From assembly GCF_040436345.1 (NCBI RefSeq), contig NC_133223.1, positions 25,112,410 to 25,176,409 on the forward strand: a DNA stretch of 64,000 bases, written 5' to 3'. The stretch comes from Pagrus major. Its lineage: Eukaryota > Chordata > Actinopteri > Spariformes > Sparidae. The translations under genes were made by a program, and so were the position numbers. The notes under the pieces were generated by a model. That model saw nothing but the letters and a program-made list of their open reading frames with translations, was not told the DNA's origin and did no database searches. Positions within the stretch are counted from its first letter, which is position 1; the number at the start of each line of letters is the position of its first letter. Shown in pieces: positions 22,730 through 36,700 of this stretch.

Positions 22730-25700
22730 ATGTCTCCTCGGCTGTTTTCGTGGTCCACTCTGCTCCTCTGCCTGGATCTGTTCAGACATGAAGTCCCAGG
22801 AGCTCAGGCAGGAGCGGTACCCAGTGCTGCGACAACTTTGGTATGGGGACCCGGTCTGGAGGCAAACATGGTCCTCCCTGCTCGGTTTTTCTACATACAG
22901 GCGGTGGACAGCTCTGGAACAAAGTAAGTACAGGAGCACAGGCCTGCTAATCATCTTGGGTGTTGCTAATACCTTTTTTTTTTTCCCCCAGTCGCAATAA
23001 CCTGTAAAGTTTTATTGGCACGCAATGGTGCCTTCAGGTGCTCCACGTAACATCCTACTTTGGAGTTTGTAAACTTTTATATAAATGAAAAAAAAATGTG
23101 TAATTTGTTTTATTTGTGCAAATAAGTGCTTTGCTAGAGCCACAAGACAGTGTTAGCTAATTTAATAAAGATTATAATGATAAAGCAGGGCTCCAGACTA
23201 ACTTTGTACACTCTCAATTTAGGTGCACCCAATAATAACAATAATATAATTATAGATACATTTCTGAACACATCATGTAAATGAGTGAAAACAGGAATAA
23301 AGGTGCAGATAAAGGGTTCATCTTCATTTAAATCACAGCACAGGTAACAAGAAATTGCAAAAAGTAAAGTTACAATGTGCTGATGTTTAAAGACCATCAG
23401 GGCCGATATTCAGCATTTTCTGATTATCAGTATCTGTGATTTTTCTCTCAGATTGCCGACAAAATAAACTAAACAAAAAATGTGCTACTTTGGTTCTGAT
23501 GCAGCATCCTCTCACACAATGTCCCCTCCACATCAAAGTCTGGTTGGTAACACAATTAATAGCCTATAAAAACTGAATAATCTGAATCTGCAAAGTAACT
23601 AGTAACTAAATTTATCAAATAAATGTGATGGAGAGGATTGCAGAATTGCAGACAGGTGAAAACTTAACCTCCCTCCAGTTTTCCAGACACTGGACAATGA
23701 GGTCTGCGTGACTACAAAGAAAGGACATCGTAGAAAATCTTTTCAACCACGCTGACATTTTAATCTAGTCGATAGTGAGAGAGCAAACATGAAAGTTAGC
23801 GCCCTGGGGAAAAAAAGTTAGACAGCCTCCAATGGCCCCTTTGTTCAAAAAGCTCCCATGGGTCCAATGAAGACGTCCCAGTTACTCACTGGGTGTCACT
23901 TTCACACATGCTTTGGATCTCAAGATATCAGTTTCTCTCTTCCATTCAGGCCGACAACAAAAAACTACATTATTGTTGTCTGCTGGCACACAAGAGAGAC
24001 AATAACAGCGCCCTAATACCGAGAAGGCATGAAATTTATCAGCAACAACTTGTTATATGTAATTAAAGTGAAGTCAGAAGGTATTAGGAAAATGATGTCA
24101 TTTAAATTGTTTGTAAATTGCTTCTTTTCAAATCCAGTGTGCTGAAGTGTAACTCAATCCAACAAAATATTCCAACCAGAAAGAAATAGTTGGATTTTAG
24201 CATTTACGTGGTTATTAGGCACTAGTATTATCCTACTGAACGGATTATCCAAGGTTTACACCTCTCAATTCAGATCGGGCCTTGGTGGTTAATCTGATTG
24301 GGGTATTATTCCATTTATTTTGGGAATATTAAGGGTTATGATTAAATGCTTGTGCTTTTCAAGTAATCATTTTACCTGATTTATATTTGGAAGCAAAAAT
24401 ACACACTTCAACTGTCAAATTAGCATCAGAATAAATGATTTCTTTTAGGTATTCATATTTGAAAAAGTTTGGTTATGGAGACCTTTTAAAAAGAATAATT
24501 CTCCCATCCTCCGTATTCTCCCTGTGACAGTTTGACGACGTCGCCTGGTGAGAAGACGTTTGAAGTGAAGATCGTGTCTCCAGTGGAGCAGTTCACCAGG
24601 ATCTGGATCCAAGTCCTGGATCGTCAGGATGGCTCCTTCCTGGTCCGCTACAGAATGTACGCCACCTACACGGACATTCACATCCACATTCTGCTCAAGA
24701 ACAAGCATGTTGCCAAGTCACCATTCATTCTCAAAGGTAGAACACGATCCAAGCTGCCTACACAATATGTTTAAGGATGAAAACTGTGGCTGTCTGGCTC
24801 CACTAATATGGCACATGTTTTAAATATGATATTCATTATGTTCCTGTGTTTTTCCTCTGCAGGCCCAGTCTATCATGAGGGCTGTGACTGTCCCCAACCC
24901 AGTGGCTCTGTATGGGAGGCCCACATGCACTGTCCTCAGACCTTCCCCCAGATAGACAGGGACCTGTCCCTCTATGCCAGTGTCGACCCAGATCGCAACG
25001 CGCAGGAGATCCCACAGCGGTTCGGACAGAGACAAAGCCTCTGCCACTACACTGTTAAAGACAACAAGGTACCTCACATGTATGATACCAGAGACGACAA
25101 AAACGGAAGAAAAAAGCAATAAATATCAAACAAACTGCCTGATGTAACAGAAAACCTACATTAAGTAGTACATTTCCAAAAAATCCCCGGATTCTCTTTC
25201 AAATATCATCATAACCAAAGGGTAGCATGGTAATAAAGTGTAGTATTTCTTTAGGATGAGTAGTAATTAGGGCTGTGTAGTAAAGTAAAGTGGGCCAGGA
25301 GAGCCTGGAGCTATGTGACACACCTGTATGAACAGTCTGTCAACCAGGTGTTCAAGGGTACAATCTTCTCAAAATACCACTGTAGACGTCAATCCAGGTT
25401 CCTGTTTCTGTCTACATCCCTATTGTCACAGTGCTACATTACCTGGGAACATCCAGTAGTTTATCAGCTGTCGCTGATTTGCACTCACATTGTAATTTAT
25501 ACTTTCTGTTATGAGACAGGTTGGGTGTCCACTAAAAAAAACACAGTTCTGTGCAAAACAGTAAAAACCCAACACAGTTAACTAGCTGTAAAGTGTGAAT
25601 TAACAAAATGTCTGCTACTTGTCTTGTTATCTATATGTAACTGTGAAACAACTCATATGTAAGTATGACATTTATTTGGAAACACTAATCTGACAATCCA

Positions 25701-28700
25701 CTTATTAGTTTTCCAGAAGCTTTCAACCTTATCACTGATCTTCATCAGCAAAGTCCAAAACTACGTAGTGCCCCTTTTAAAAATAAAAGTTAGTCCCTGA
25801 ACTGATGAAACCTCCTGTGATGTTTTATTATGATGATACTTGATTTTGTTCTCTTTATTCTTATTCAGGTCTACGTGAAAACCTTTGGCGAACATGTAGG
25901 TTTCAGAATCTTTATGGATTCCATCCTCCTGTCACTCACCAGAAAGGTACGCTCGTCTTGGACTGAAACACTTTAACCATTTCACTCTTTAGGGATGCAC
26001 TGATATATTGGCTAACCATCAGTAGAGGCCGATATGTGCAGTGGCACATTCATGAGCTGTTGCCTGGAGACATTCCTGCCTTGAGTTTTTAAAAGGGATC
26101 AACTAATATGTTTTTTTCAGAGCTGACATGGATACTAATTTCACACACATTTCTAAATAATTCATGTAATTGGCAATCAGGCACAAAAAAAGGACAATGA
26201 TACAGATAATTGGAAAAATGCTGAATATCAGCCCCAATAATCTCTCAGGCCAATAATTGGTCTATTCACTATTTTAAAGGCAACAGAAGAACTAAAAAAA
26301 ATCTTGTCTTTCATAATTTTATCTGATCTAATTTGTGCACTTTCAAAGGAAGTTTAATGAAGGGCTGACTGCCTTTAAAATAGTTTAATTATTAATTAAT
26401 TAATTAATAATTTCTTAGAATGAAGATTTCTTTTTTGCTCTTGATTAAAATGAAAAGGAATAAATAATAATGAAGACAAAATAAATTACAATAGAAACTT
26501 TCGGCTATCGGCCAAATTGTTAACTAAACATTAGAATTACACCAGCTGTGCATACATTTTAGAAATTTTGATCACTTTTTCACTTCTATGTTGCATTAAT
26601 CATTTCATTTGAAGTTTATTATGCTTTAAAATGATTCAAAGTCTTTAAAAATGCACAACATCTATAATGACCATGCTGCTTTCGTCCAGGTGCGGCTCCC
26701 TGATATAGAGTTTTTTGTTAACCTGGGTGACTGGCCGTTGGAGAAGAGGAAACCGTCTGAGAGGATTCATCCCATATTTTCCTGGTGTGGCTCTAACAAC
26801 ACCAGAGATATTGTCATGCCCACCTACGACCTGACTGAGTCTGTCCTTGAGACCATGGGAAGGTACGGCTGTGAATCTGAAACACAAACATGTTGTGCAA
26901 TTTCTGATAAAGCTGAAAAATGTATTCATATTACTGAGTTTGAAAGAAATTAACAATATTATGTAGACACATTGCAGTTTTGCAGTATAAGGATTTTGTT
27001 TTTTTCCTCCGGGGGATAACGGTTGAGATACGTCAGCTTGTGTCTACAGACACTGACACTGTCGCAGTGCACATAGAATAATGGATCCAAAATAAACCTG
27101 TGTCAGGATGCTCATTATTTCCTCAGTGTTGCTTCATGCATTTTTATGCCATGCAAGATAGCCAATTGGTGTGCAACAACAAAAAAGTTTTGCTGCTTGT
27201 ATTTTATTTTACATCTAGATTGAGCCAGGAAAACAGCTCAGCTCATCACACATACATTGACTTTTTGCCCTGCAGGAATTCTCGCCTTTTAATGAGTGAT
27301 ACTGGTTCACCAGGTGCAGAATAACATCTCTTCATGACAAAACTATATTTTAGCGCCCGCTGCAATGACCTTGTAAAGTAGTGCAATGTATGATTTAAAG
27401 GCTCTAAAGGAAAACCTGACAGTATGAAGTCATTCTTTATGTATATACACATGCACGACTGTGAGGCCCTAATTACTGTCTTAATATCTACATTTTCATT
27501 CTGCATACGAGTTCATAACTTTGACAGACGCTGAGATTAATAACTCGAGCAACATATTGTGTATTCAATCAACAGAGTAAGTCTGGACATGATGTCAGTG
27601 CAGGCAAACACGGGGCCAATGTGGCCTGAGAAGAACACCACAGCCTTCTGGAGAGGCCGAGACAGTCGACAGGAGCGTCTGGAGCTGGTCAAGATGTCGA
27701 GGGCTCACCCCGACATGATCGATGCTGCTTTCACCAACTTCTTCTTCTTCAAACATGACGAGAGCCTCTACGGGCCACTGGTCAAACATGTTTCTTTCTT
27801 TGACTTTTTCAAGGTGAGAGAGGCTGGTTTAAGATTTCATTCACACTTTAAATGTCTTGGATGCAAAAATGTTTGACTTTTAATAAAACTTTGAAACAAA
27901 TGATACCAAGTAATGGAAAAGAGATGCTAGGACTGCAGGAGCCAGTGAGAATTAACACTTAACTGCAGCAGTTTGCAGATGTAGCTAATTGTTTTACAAC
28001 CATAGGAAGTCATTTTCAGCAAACAAGCTGAGACAAGCTGAGTGAACTGAAATTGGTTAGTACAAAAGAGCAGAGAGCAGAAGTAAAATAGTGTCTGAAG
28101 GAACTGAATGCAATTAAACCACTTCACATGGAGTTCACAGCCTGTCTGGTGCTCTGAGAGAAGGACATTCAAGTGTAAGGAGAAACTTATGAAATACATT
28201 ATATCCAATATACTGCTACTTTTATTAAACAGTACAAAGACACCCTTATTACTTAAGAGGAGTCTCTGTATTGTTTGATTCCGATGTAGACGCACATGGC
28301 ACCGAAAAGTTAGTCTGTTAATAAAACTTGTTGCCTAAATCCGTGTGCTCCAATATACTTCAGAATTTTCTCCTACATTAGTGTCTGGTGAGGAGAGTAT
28401 AGACGCAGATATTTTTCTAAGGAAATGTTGAACCAAACCAGTGCTCAAGGACCACTAACATTATTTAGGTTGCCAAAAACACATCTCTAATGGGATGCCC
28501 ATATAGCTTTGTGCCTGCTGTATGTGTAAAAGAAACTGCAAAGAAGATGATTTTGAAGAAACCTCATTATTTCTCATCTTTGTCCGCCACCAGTACAAGT
28601 ACCAAATAAACATCGACGGTACTGTGGCGGCTTATCGGCTGCCGTACCTCCTGGCAGGAGACAGCGTGGTCTTAAAGCAGGACTCGAGCTACTACGAGCA

Positions 28701-30466
28701 CTTCTACAACGAGCTCCGGCCGTGGGAGCACTACATCCCGATCAGGGCGGACCTCGGAGACCTGCTGGAAAAGATCCAGTGGGCTCGTGCGCACGATGAA
28801 GAGGTGATGATTGTGGATAATTCTTAATTTATTGTACTCTTTAAGAATTTCTATAAATAATGAGTAAATAATCTCTTGTTTGTGTCGCTGTTGTTGCTGC
28901 GTTTCTTGCTTTCTTTCAGGTTAAGAAAATTGCACTGGCGGGTCAGCAGTTTGCCCGCAACAATCTTATGGGAGACAGAATATTCTGCTACTACTACAAA
29001 CTTTTCCAGGTAACATTTCTGCAGTTGGAGAGAATATATGAATGAATATATTGAAAAACAGACTGTATAACTGACATTATTATGAGAAAATAGTCCCCGC
29101 TCTCTCATCATACAGTCACCCTGGGATAGAAGTATATTCCATTGGTTCTGTTATGGCATTATTTATGTGACTGAGTAAAATTGCATATTTGTTATCAGGA
29201 TGTACTTCCCCCGCCTGTCATGATTCTCTCTGTGACTCTAATGTTCTTCTTGCAGGAGTATGCCAAACTCCAGGTCACAGAGCCCAAGGTTCGTACAGAC
29301 ATGGAGCTCGTAGAGCAACCTGCTGACGAACTGTTCCCGTGTTCCTGCCACAGGACGAGGGTAAGGGACGACACTGAGTTTACCTTCCATCAGAGTGACT
29401 TTGTAGTGTTTCAGAGCCATCATAGAAGCTATGATGAATCTGGAAATATGCAGCAGTTTCTGGTAGATATTTGTCAGAGCCACAGAATGTCTGCAGTATA
29501 TAATCGTTTTGTAAGTAGATACTTAGAAATGGCAGAAGTCGGTCAACATAAGAGCCAGAGCTGCACAATGTTAACCGACTTTCTAAAGCATGAAAGGCTC
29601 TTTACCCAAATCCATGAGCTTCTGACCAGTTTTTGATGGCTGTTCTGTTCAGTAACAAGTCTTTTTCACAGCAGACATTTTGACTTGTCATAGTCAGTTT
29701 GTGCTCTAGCAAGACAAACCTGTAGCAGAACAAACCAGAATAACTTCTGACTGTGGTTTTTACCTTGATGGCTTTAAGCTTTTTGTTGTTGTTATTGATT
29801 ATAATAATTGGGAAATTAAACTGATGATAACGTTTAAACGTTGGTAACGGCCTTCAGGCACGTTATACCACTCTACAGAGTGTGGTTCCCTCTGGTGGAT
29901 GTAAAGTGCAACTGCACCTGATGAAATAAAGACGAGTTGAACATAAAAATTGTACCAGTGTATTAAAAACCCTGCATAACCTCACAGGTGTTTTCAGTTC
30001 CTCTAGTCAGGTTGAAGGCAGGTGGAGCACCGTCAACTTCACATTCTGAGTGATGTTGGTGTAAAATGTGCAGTCCTAGTAGATGCAACAAAGTCATTCA
30101 GTTGTAGTTTGTATTCATCCACACAGTCCTGAGAAGAGGTCTAATGAGGCAACAGAAGTGAAAATGACTGTGTTGGTGTTCAGTGAACACGTGGGAGTTT
30201 TAGATATGATTAAAGCAAACTGTAATCTAAAACGTTAAATACATTTTTCCATTTGACATAATTTTTTTACAGTACAAAGAATTTTTAAAAGTAAAAGTTT
30301 AAACCAAACTTATATACATATGAATATGTAGCTCTTATTGGATTTTACGAATGCAAATATTTTCTGATTCTGTGGGACACATTTTTGTCTAAGTTTTGCC
30401 TTCTTGTGACACGACTCCTTCTAACAAATCTTTTTCTTTGTTTCTCAGGCAAGGGATGAACTTTGA
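22730..30466 (+). CDS. poglut2: Protein O-glucosyltransferase 2 (KDEL motif-containing 1), 10 exons
   Basis: POGLUT2 transfers glucose from UDP-glucose to serine in EGF repeats (Notch, fibrillins) in the ER lumen. Seen: exons 22730-22923, 24531-24736, 24863-25068, 25869-25946, 26690-26862, 27576-27813, 28594-28803, 28920-29009, 29256-29360 and 30449-30466 join in phase to 505 residues, close to the human length I recall. In order: a signal peptide with core [14 protein letters not shown]; a filamin-type domain (about 30-135; [19 protein letters not shown]); then the CAP10/GT90 catalytic domain with [31 protein letters not shown] (Trp near 311) and [19 protein letters not shown]. Sequons include NLT near 65 and NTT near 306. 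It ends ARDEL, an ER-retrieval signal. The linker and catalytic motifs fit POGLUT2 better than POGLUT3. The start was chosen because it provides the signal peptide. Confidence 0.96.
23395..23475. mobile_element. Fragment of a hAT-like non-autonomous element
   Basis: The motif GGGCCGATATTCAGCATTTT with later TGATTATCAG resembles internal parts of the element at 25990-26270. It lies in poglut2 intron 1 and has no visible ends. Confidence 0.4.
25990..26270. mobile_element. hAT-like MITE fragment in poglut2 intron 4
   Basis: It begins TAGGGATGCACTGATA, a terminal sequence typical of short hAT-related elements in fish, and continues with CCGATAT and GCTGAATATCAGCCCCAATA. A matching right terminus is not clear. 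A related scrap (GGCTATCGGCCAAATTG) is near 26500. Confidence 0.5.
30449..30466 (+). CDS. poglut2: Six-codon final exon encoding the RDEL ER-retrieval signal
   Basis: After a T-rich tract ending TTTCTCAG, the codons GCA AGG GAT GAA CTT TGA give ARDEL-stop. The previous exon ends in phase 0 at 29360 (SCHRTR), so the join is SCHRTRARDEL. The intron between them is 1088 bp. The exon is too short for open-frame detection and is supported by splice phase, acceptor quality and the family's retrieval-signal ending. Confidence 0.9.
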   Translation, partial: ARDEL

Positions 30467-30582
30467 CCTGCCATCCAGTTACAGTACAATCTTTCATATC
30501 CAATATACTGCCAAATAATTTTTGAGTGTTGATTAATAATATTATGACAATGAAATGAATTTCACATTATCTCATTTTTAAA

Positions 30583-30588
30583 AATAAA
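30583..30588 (+). promoter_or_regulatory. poglut2: Candidate poglut2 polyadenylation signal
   Basis: AATAAA lies 117 bp after the stop codon and is followed by a T/G-rich stretch, giving a short 3' UTR. Confidence 0.6.
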
Positions 30589-30769
30589 TATTTGTCTTTT
30601 TCTATGTTGAAAGCAGTTGTTCTTCTTTTCTACTTTTGTATTATCCACTCACACACAAGACACAAAAACTCGCTGGAATTATCTTAAATAGTATTAATAT
30701 TAGTATTACTTTTATATTCAGCAATGTAATGATTGTCTAATATAAAATCTGAGTCACAGCTGCCGTTTT

Positions 30770-30945
30770 CCTGCATTTCCTGCACTTTTACTTTAGCACT
30801 TGAGGTATATTTTCTAGATTTTATCACATACTTTTAATTAAGTAATGTGCAGCATTTTTACTTGTGATATTAGTAGTTTTACAGAGTGATATTAGTACTT
30901 TTACTTACATAAAAGATCTGAATATTTTCTCCACTGCTGTGCTCA
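30770..30945. repeat. AAGTA-family interspersed repeat
   Basis: Repeated 'tacttttact' blocks end in ATCTGAATATTTTCTCCACTGC, the usual terminal segment of this teleost repeat. It lies between poglut2 and tex30. Confidence 0.6.
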
Positions 30946-30982
30946 GCCTTGTGGCATTACTAAACAGTAGATACACTTTAAT

Positions 30983-31060
30983 CCAGTAGGTGGCGGTAAT
31001 GCGCCTCTGAGCTAGTTTGCCAACCACTAATTAACACAGAAGAAGAATTAATCTGTAATC
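30983..31060 (+). promoter_or_regulatory. Repeat-derived segment with a perfect CTCF core upstream of tex30
   Basis: CCAGTAGGTGGCGG at 30983-30996 matches all 14 positions of the CTCF core CCASYAGRKGGCRS. It continues TAATGCGCC and ends in AGAAGAAGAA, the layout of a common fish interspersed repeat. It sits about 170 bp upstream of the tex30 start codon, so it lies in or beside that promoter. A degenerate relative is at 48076-48140. Confidence 0.55.
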
Positions 31061-31166
31061 CACACTCCGGAGCAGCAGGTGGAAGTAGAAGAAGAAAACA
31101 GTCGATGGCAGACACCGGCAGGTTCAGGTCGCGTTCGTGGGACTTCAGAGAAAACAACAACTCGTC

Positions 31167-33417
<2,251 letters not shown>

Positions 33418-33467
33418 ATTCATTTATGTCACCAGATTTTATTTTCTTTGTTTTGTTCTACGTGTTT

Positions 33468-33473
33468 AATAAA
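33468..33473 (+). promoter_or_regulatory. tex30: Candidate tex30 polyadenylation signal
   Basis: AATAAA lies 51 bp after the tex30 stop codon, followed by a TG-containing stretch (AAAATGTGGTTAAGG). Confidence 0.7.
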
Positions 33474-33679
33474 GGATATATATTTTTACAAAATGTGGTT
33501 AAGGAGTTTTGTCTTCTTTTAATCCAAAGTTCTTGAGACCTTCAACATTAAGCCTGTTTTTAAGCCTGTGCCAGAGTTTGAATATATTCTTTAAATTCGC
33601 ACAAGAAACCTATAAAGTTAGGGAAAATTTGGGTAAATTTACATTTGTGTATGTTTTTGAAAAATCCGTTGCTGTGCCT

Positions 33680-33759
33680 TTAAGACGAACTCGTGACGTT
33701 TGTTTTAACTCGAATCCGATTGGCTGACGGACTTCCGCATGTTGTCGCTCAGTGAAAGC
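33680..33759 (+). promoter_or_regulatory. nepro: Compact nepro promoter
   Basis: In the 80 bp before the nepro ATG are a CRE-like half site (TCGTGACGTTT), an inverted CCAAT box (CGATTGGCTG) and an ETS-type ACTTCCGC. Only about 290 bp separate the tex30 polyadenylation signal from the nepro start, so this must hold most of the proximal promoter. Confidence 0.55.
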
Positions 33760-36700
33760 ATGGCAGCAGAGTTGTGGAACAGAGTAAACATTCCCTTTCC
33801 CAGCGCAGTTTCCAGTGTCCGTGTACACTTCAGACAAACTACAGGTACGGTGCAGAGCTCGGGTGCTAATAAGCTGAATATTTTTGACTTTATGTGTGTG
33901 GGTGAAACTCATATTATATGCTGTTTGCACCCCACGTGGGAGGGCACAGATCCACCCTCAGCAGTGTTGATGCACTCCTTCATCACCTGTGTTTAAGTTG
34001 TTGTTGTTTTGCAGATGTTACTGTTAAAACCCTGCTGGTGGAAAACGAGAAGGTGCTGAAGCTGCTCCGGAGTGAGCTTCTTCAGACGGAGGTACGAGTT
34101 GTGTACGAGCTGCTGTACATCCTCAACAACAGCTTCAGAGGCAACAAGACCTACAAAGGCTTACAGCAGGTGAGGACCAGAGGCTGAATGTAACGAAGTA
34201 CATGTACTCGAGTACTGCAAGCTCAGATTTGAGGTACTTGTACTTAACGTAAGTATTTTATTTCCATAGGACTTCCTGCTTTTAATCCGCAACGTTTCAC
34301 AGTAAATATTGTACTCCATTACTTTTACCTGACAGCTTTAGTTAGCAGTTATTTTACATATTACAGTGTTGTATAAAGTACCCAAAAGTCATACATGAGT
34401 AAAAGTTAAGATAATGAGTACAAATATTATTTTAGCAAGAGTGAAAATCACCCATACGAATATTACTTGAATAAAAGTCTTAAAGTAGCATCCTTCAACA
34501 TTTACCTAATTGTCATTGTCTGTGTTGTTTACATGTTACTTATGTTGTCTTCTCTCTCTCTCAGGTTGAACAATGTATAAACAGGCTGAAGAGCATGAAG
34601 CTTGACGCTGCTCTTCAGGAGCTGACAGATCTGTGTCCCAACAGAATTCAGAGGTAGGTGGAAAGATTTATCTGTTCAGTCTGATGTGCTGCCTTTGCCA
34701 ACTGTTTAAGAATATAAAGGCCAGAATCAAACACAGGCGCTGCTGTCTATGAGATACATGTTTTGTGAAAGCTAAATTAAATTCAATAAAAATCCAGAGC
34801 CAGATTTAAAAATGTGCTTTTATTTATTTAAGTTTAAATGTCCCAAGTATCTTATGTAAGGGAAGGCAAGTTTGTTTATATAGCACGATTCAGACACAAG
34901 GCAAGTGCTTTACAGGGGCATAAAATTACAGTAAAAGACATTAAAAGTTGCATTTAAGAGACATTATAAACAAGAAGGAAGACATCAAGAAACAAAACAT
35001 TAAAATAAGTTAAAAATAGAAAAATAAGCTAAAATGGAATATGTTTAAAAGAGACAAGATAATAAAAGTTAAGGTGCAGTTCAAAGCCTTAAGACGTCTT
35101 TAATAAAAGGCAGTGGCAAACAGAAAGGTCTCCAACCTCGATTTAAAAGAGGTGAGCGTTGGAGCAGACCTGCAGTTTTCTGGGAGTTTGTTCCAGATAT
35201 GTGGTGCATAATAACTGAATGCGGCTTCTCCGTGTTTAGTTTTGACTCTAGGGACTGAAAGCAGCAGATCAGAAATGTATTTTGGCCCGAAACCATTCAG
35301 TGCAAACCATGTCATTTGGAGAAACTCACACTCATTTACATATCTGATAGTGCCAGTTACAATCTGAGAAGAAGACCTGGAGCTTCTTGTGATTATTGAA
35401 TGTTGGTCACTATTTACTCCTCAGTTAAACCATGTTAGTCTGCAGCTTCAAGATCTGCTTAGTTTAATGTGGGGCGCTGTCATCATGTCTTTATTCCCTG
35501 TAATGAGGTGTGTGTGTGTTTCCTGTGTGTTTTTAGAGGACTGAGCGTCAAGGCTGGTGAGGGTGATGTTCCCAGTCAACCCTTCCTGGAGTGGCTCTGT
35601 CTCAAAGTCCTGGGAGGCGCCCAGCTGATGAGCTGCACATTGAGTCGCTGCAGCAGAGCCTTCACGTATCCTTGAATCTGACAGCAACATGATGACAGTC
35701 TTGTCCTTTTCTGATGTAACCTGATGGTTTTTAACCCTTGACAGATACTTCCTTCAGACTCTCAAAGCAGCAGATGAAATGCGATGAGTTTGTTGTCTTG
35801 AATGTGGTGATAACCAGCATGCTCAGTCGTCTGTGGTGAGTGCTCCTCCTCACTGTTGCATCTAAAAGGAATTAAAAACTGCATTTTTATATAATTTGTG
35901 TTTGTTCAGCTTCCACAGTCTAAATCTACCTGCCTTTGTGCTCCATCAGGGTGATTTGCCGTGGCATCCTGGTCAGCCTGTCCGCTCTGTATCAGAAGCT
36001 CCTGAAGTTGCTCAGAGAAGTCGCCGACGCCCAGCCCATGCCCTTCCTCAAAGACTTCACTCTGCCAGCAGACATGACACAGTTCCTCGGTCCCTCTGAT
36101 GAATCTTTACTGACCAAAAAGTCAGCACACATCCCTCATGCCAAAGAGCACAAGGAGAAGAAGAGGAAGAAATCTTCCGTTAAAGTCAAGAACCAGGGAC
36201 AGATGAGGAAGGTTAAAGAGGACCTGGGTGTTGCTATTGAAAGACGTGAGCTTTTTCTTTTTCTTTTTCTTTTTTTTTGTTGTTCTGCAAGAAGCATTTA
36301 ATTCAGGATAGTAGAATGACACCAGAGGCCTCTTTTTGTCTGGAGAATTCACTCATTTTTTTTTATTAACAAACTCCAACTCGGCCTCGGTAGTGTAACA
36401 TGTAAAATGTTTGCTTTTTTTCATCACCTGAGTAAATAATGAAACAAATTTCCTTTTTGTGTCAAACTTTTTTTTAATCTTACAGGTTAGAATAGAACTG
36501 AAATTGTAAAGCGACCACATGTGACTTTTAATGTTTCTTGTTTTAAAAAGTTTTCAAACAAAACCAAAATAATCTTCAGTGTCGCCCTCTGATGAGATGA
36601 TCTTTACAACCCAGAAGAGTGAATCACATCACAACAGCATTGACATAACGTAACATATTTGTCTTTTTTTTCCAGGTATAGTTCTTGACACTGACCTGAA

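Noticed and set aside
29361-29636. Extension of the poglut2 exon into the intron as a normal coding end
   Set aside because: The GTAAGG donor at 29361 and the RDEL exon at 30449 give the expected family ending; kept only as an intron-retention idea.
33739-33759. Earlier in-frame ATG for nepro
   Set aside because: Kozak context is poor compared with 33760 and the extra MLSLSES is not seen in the orthologue I recall.
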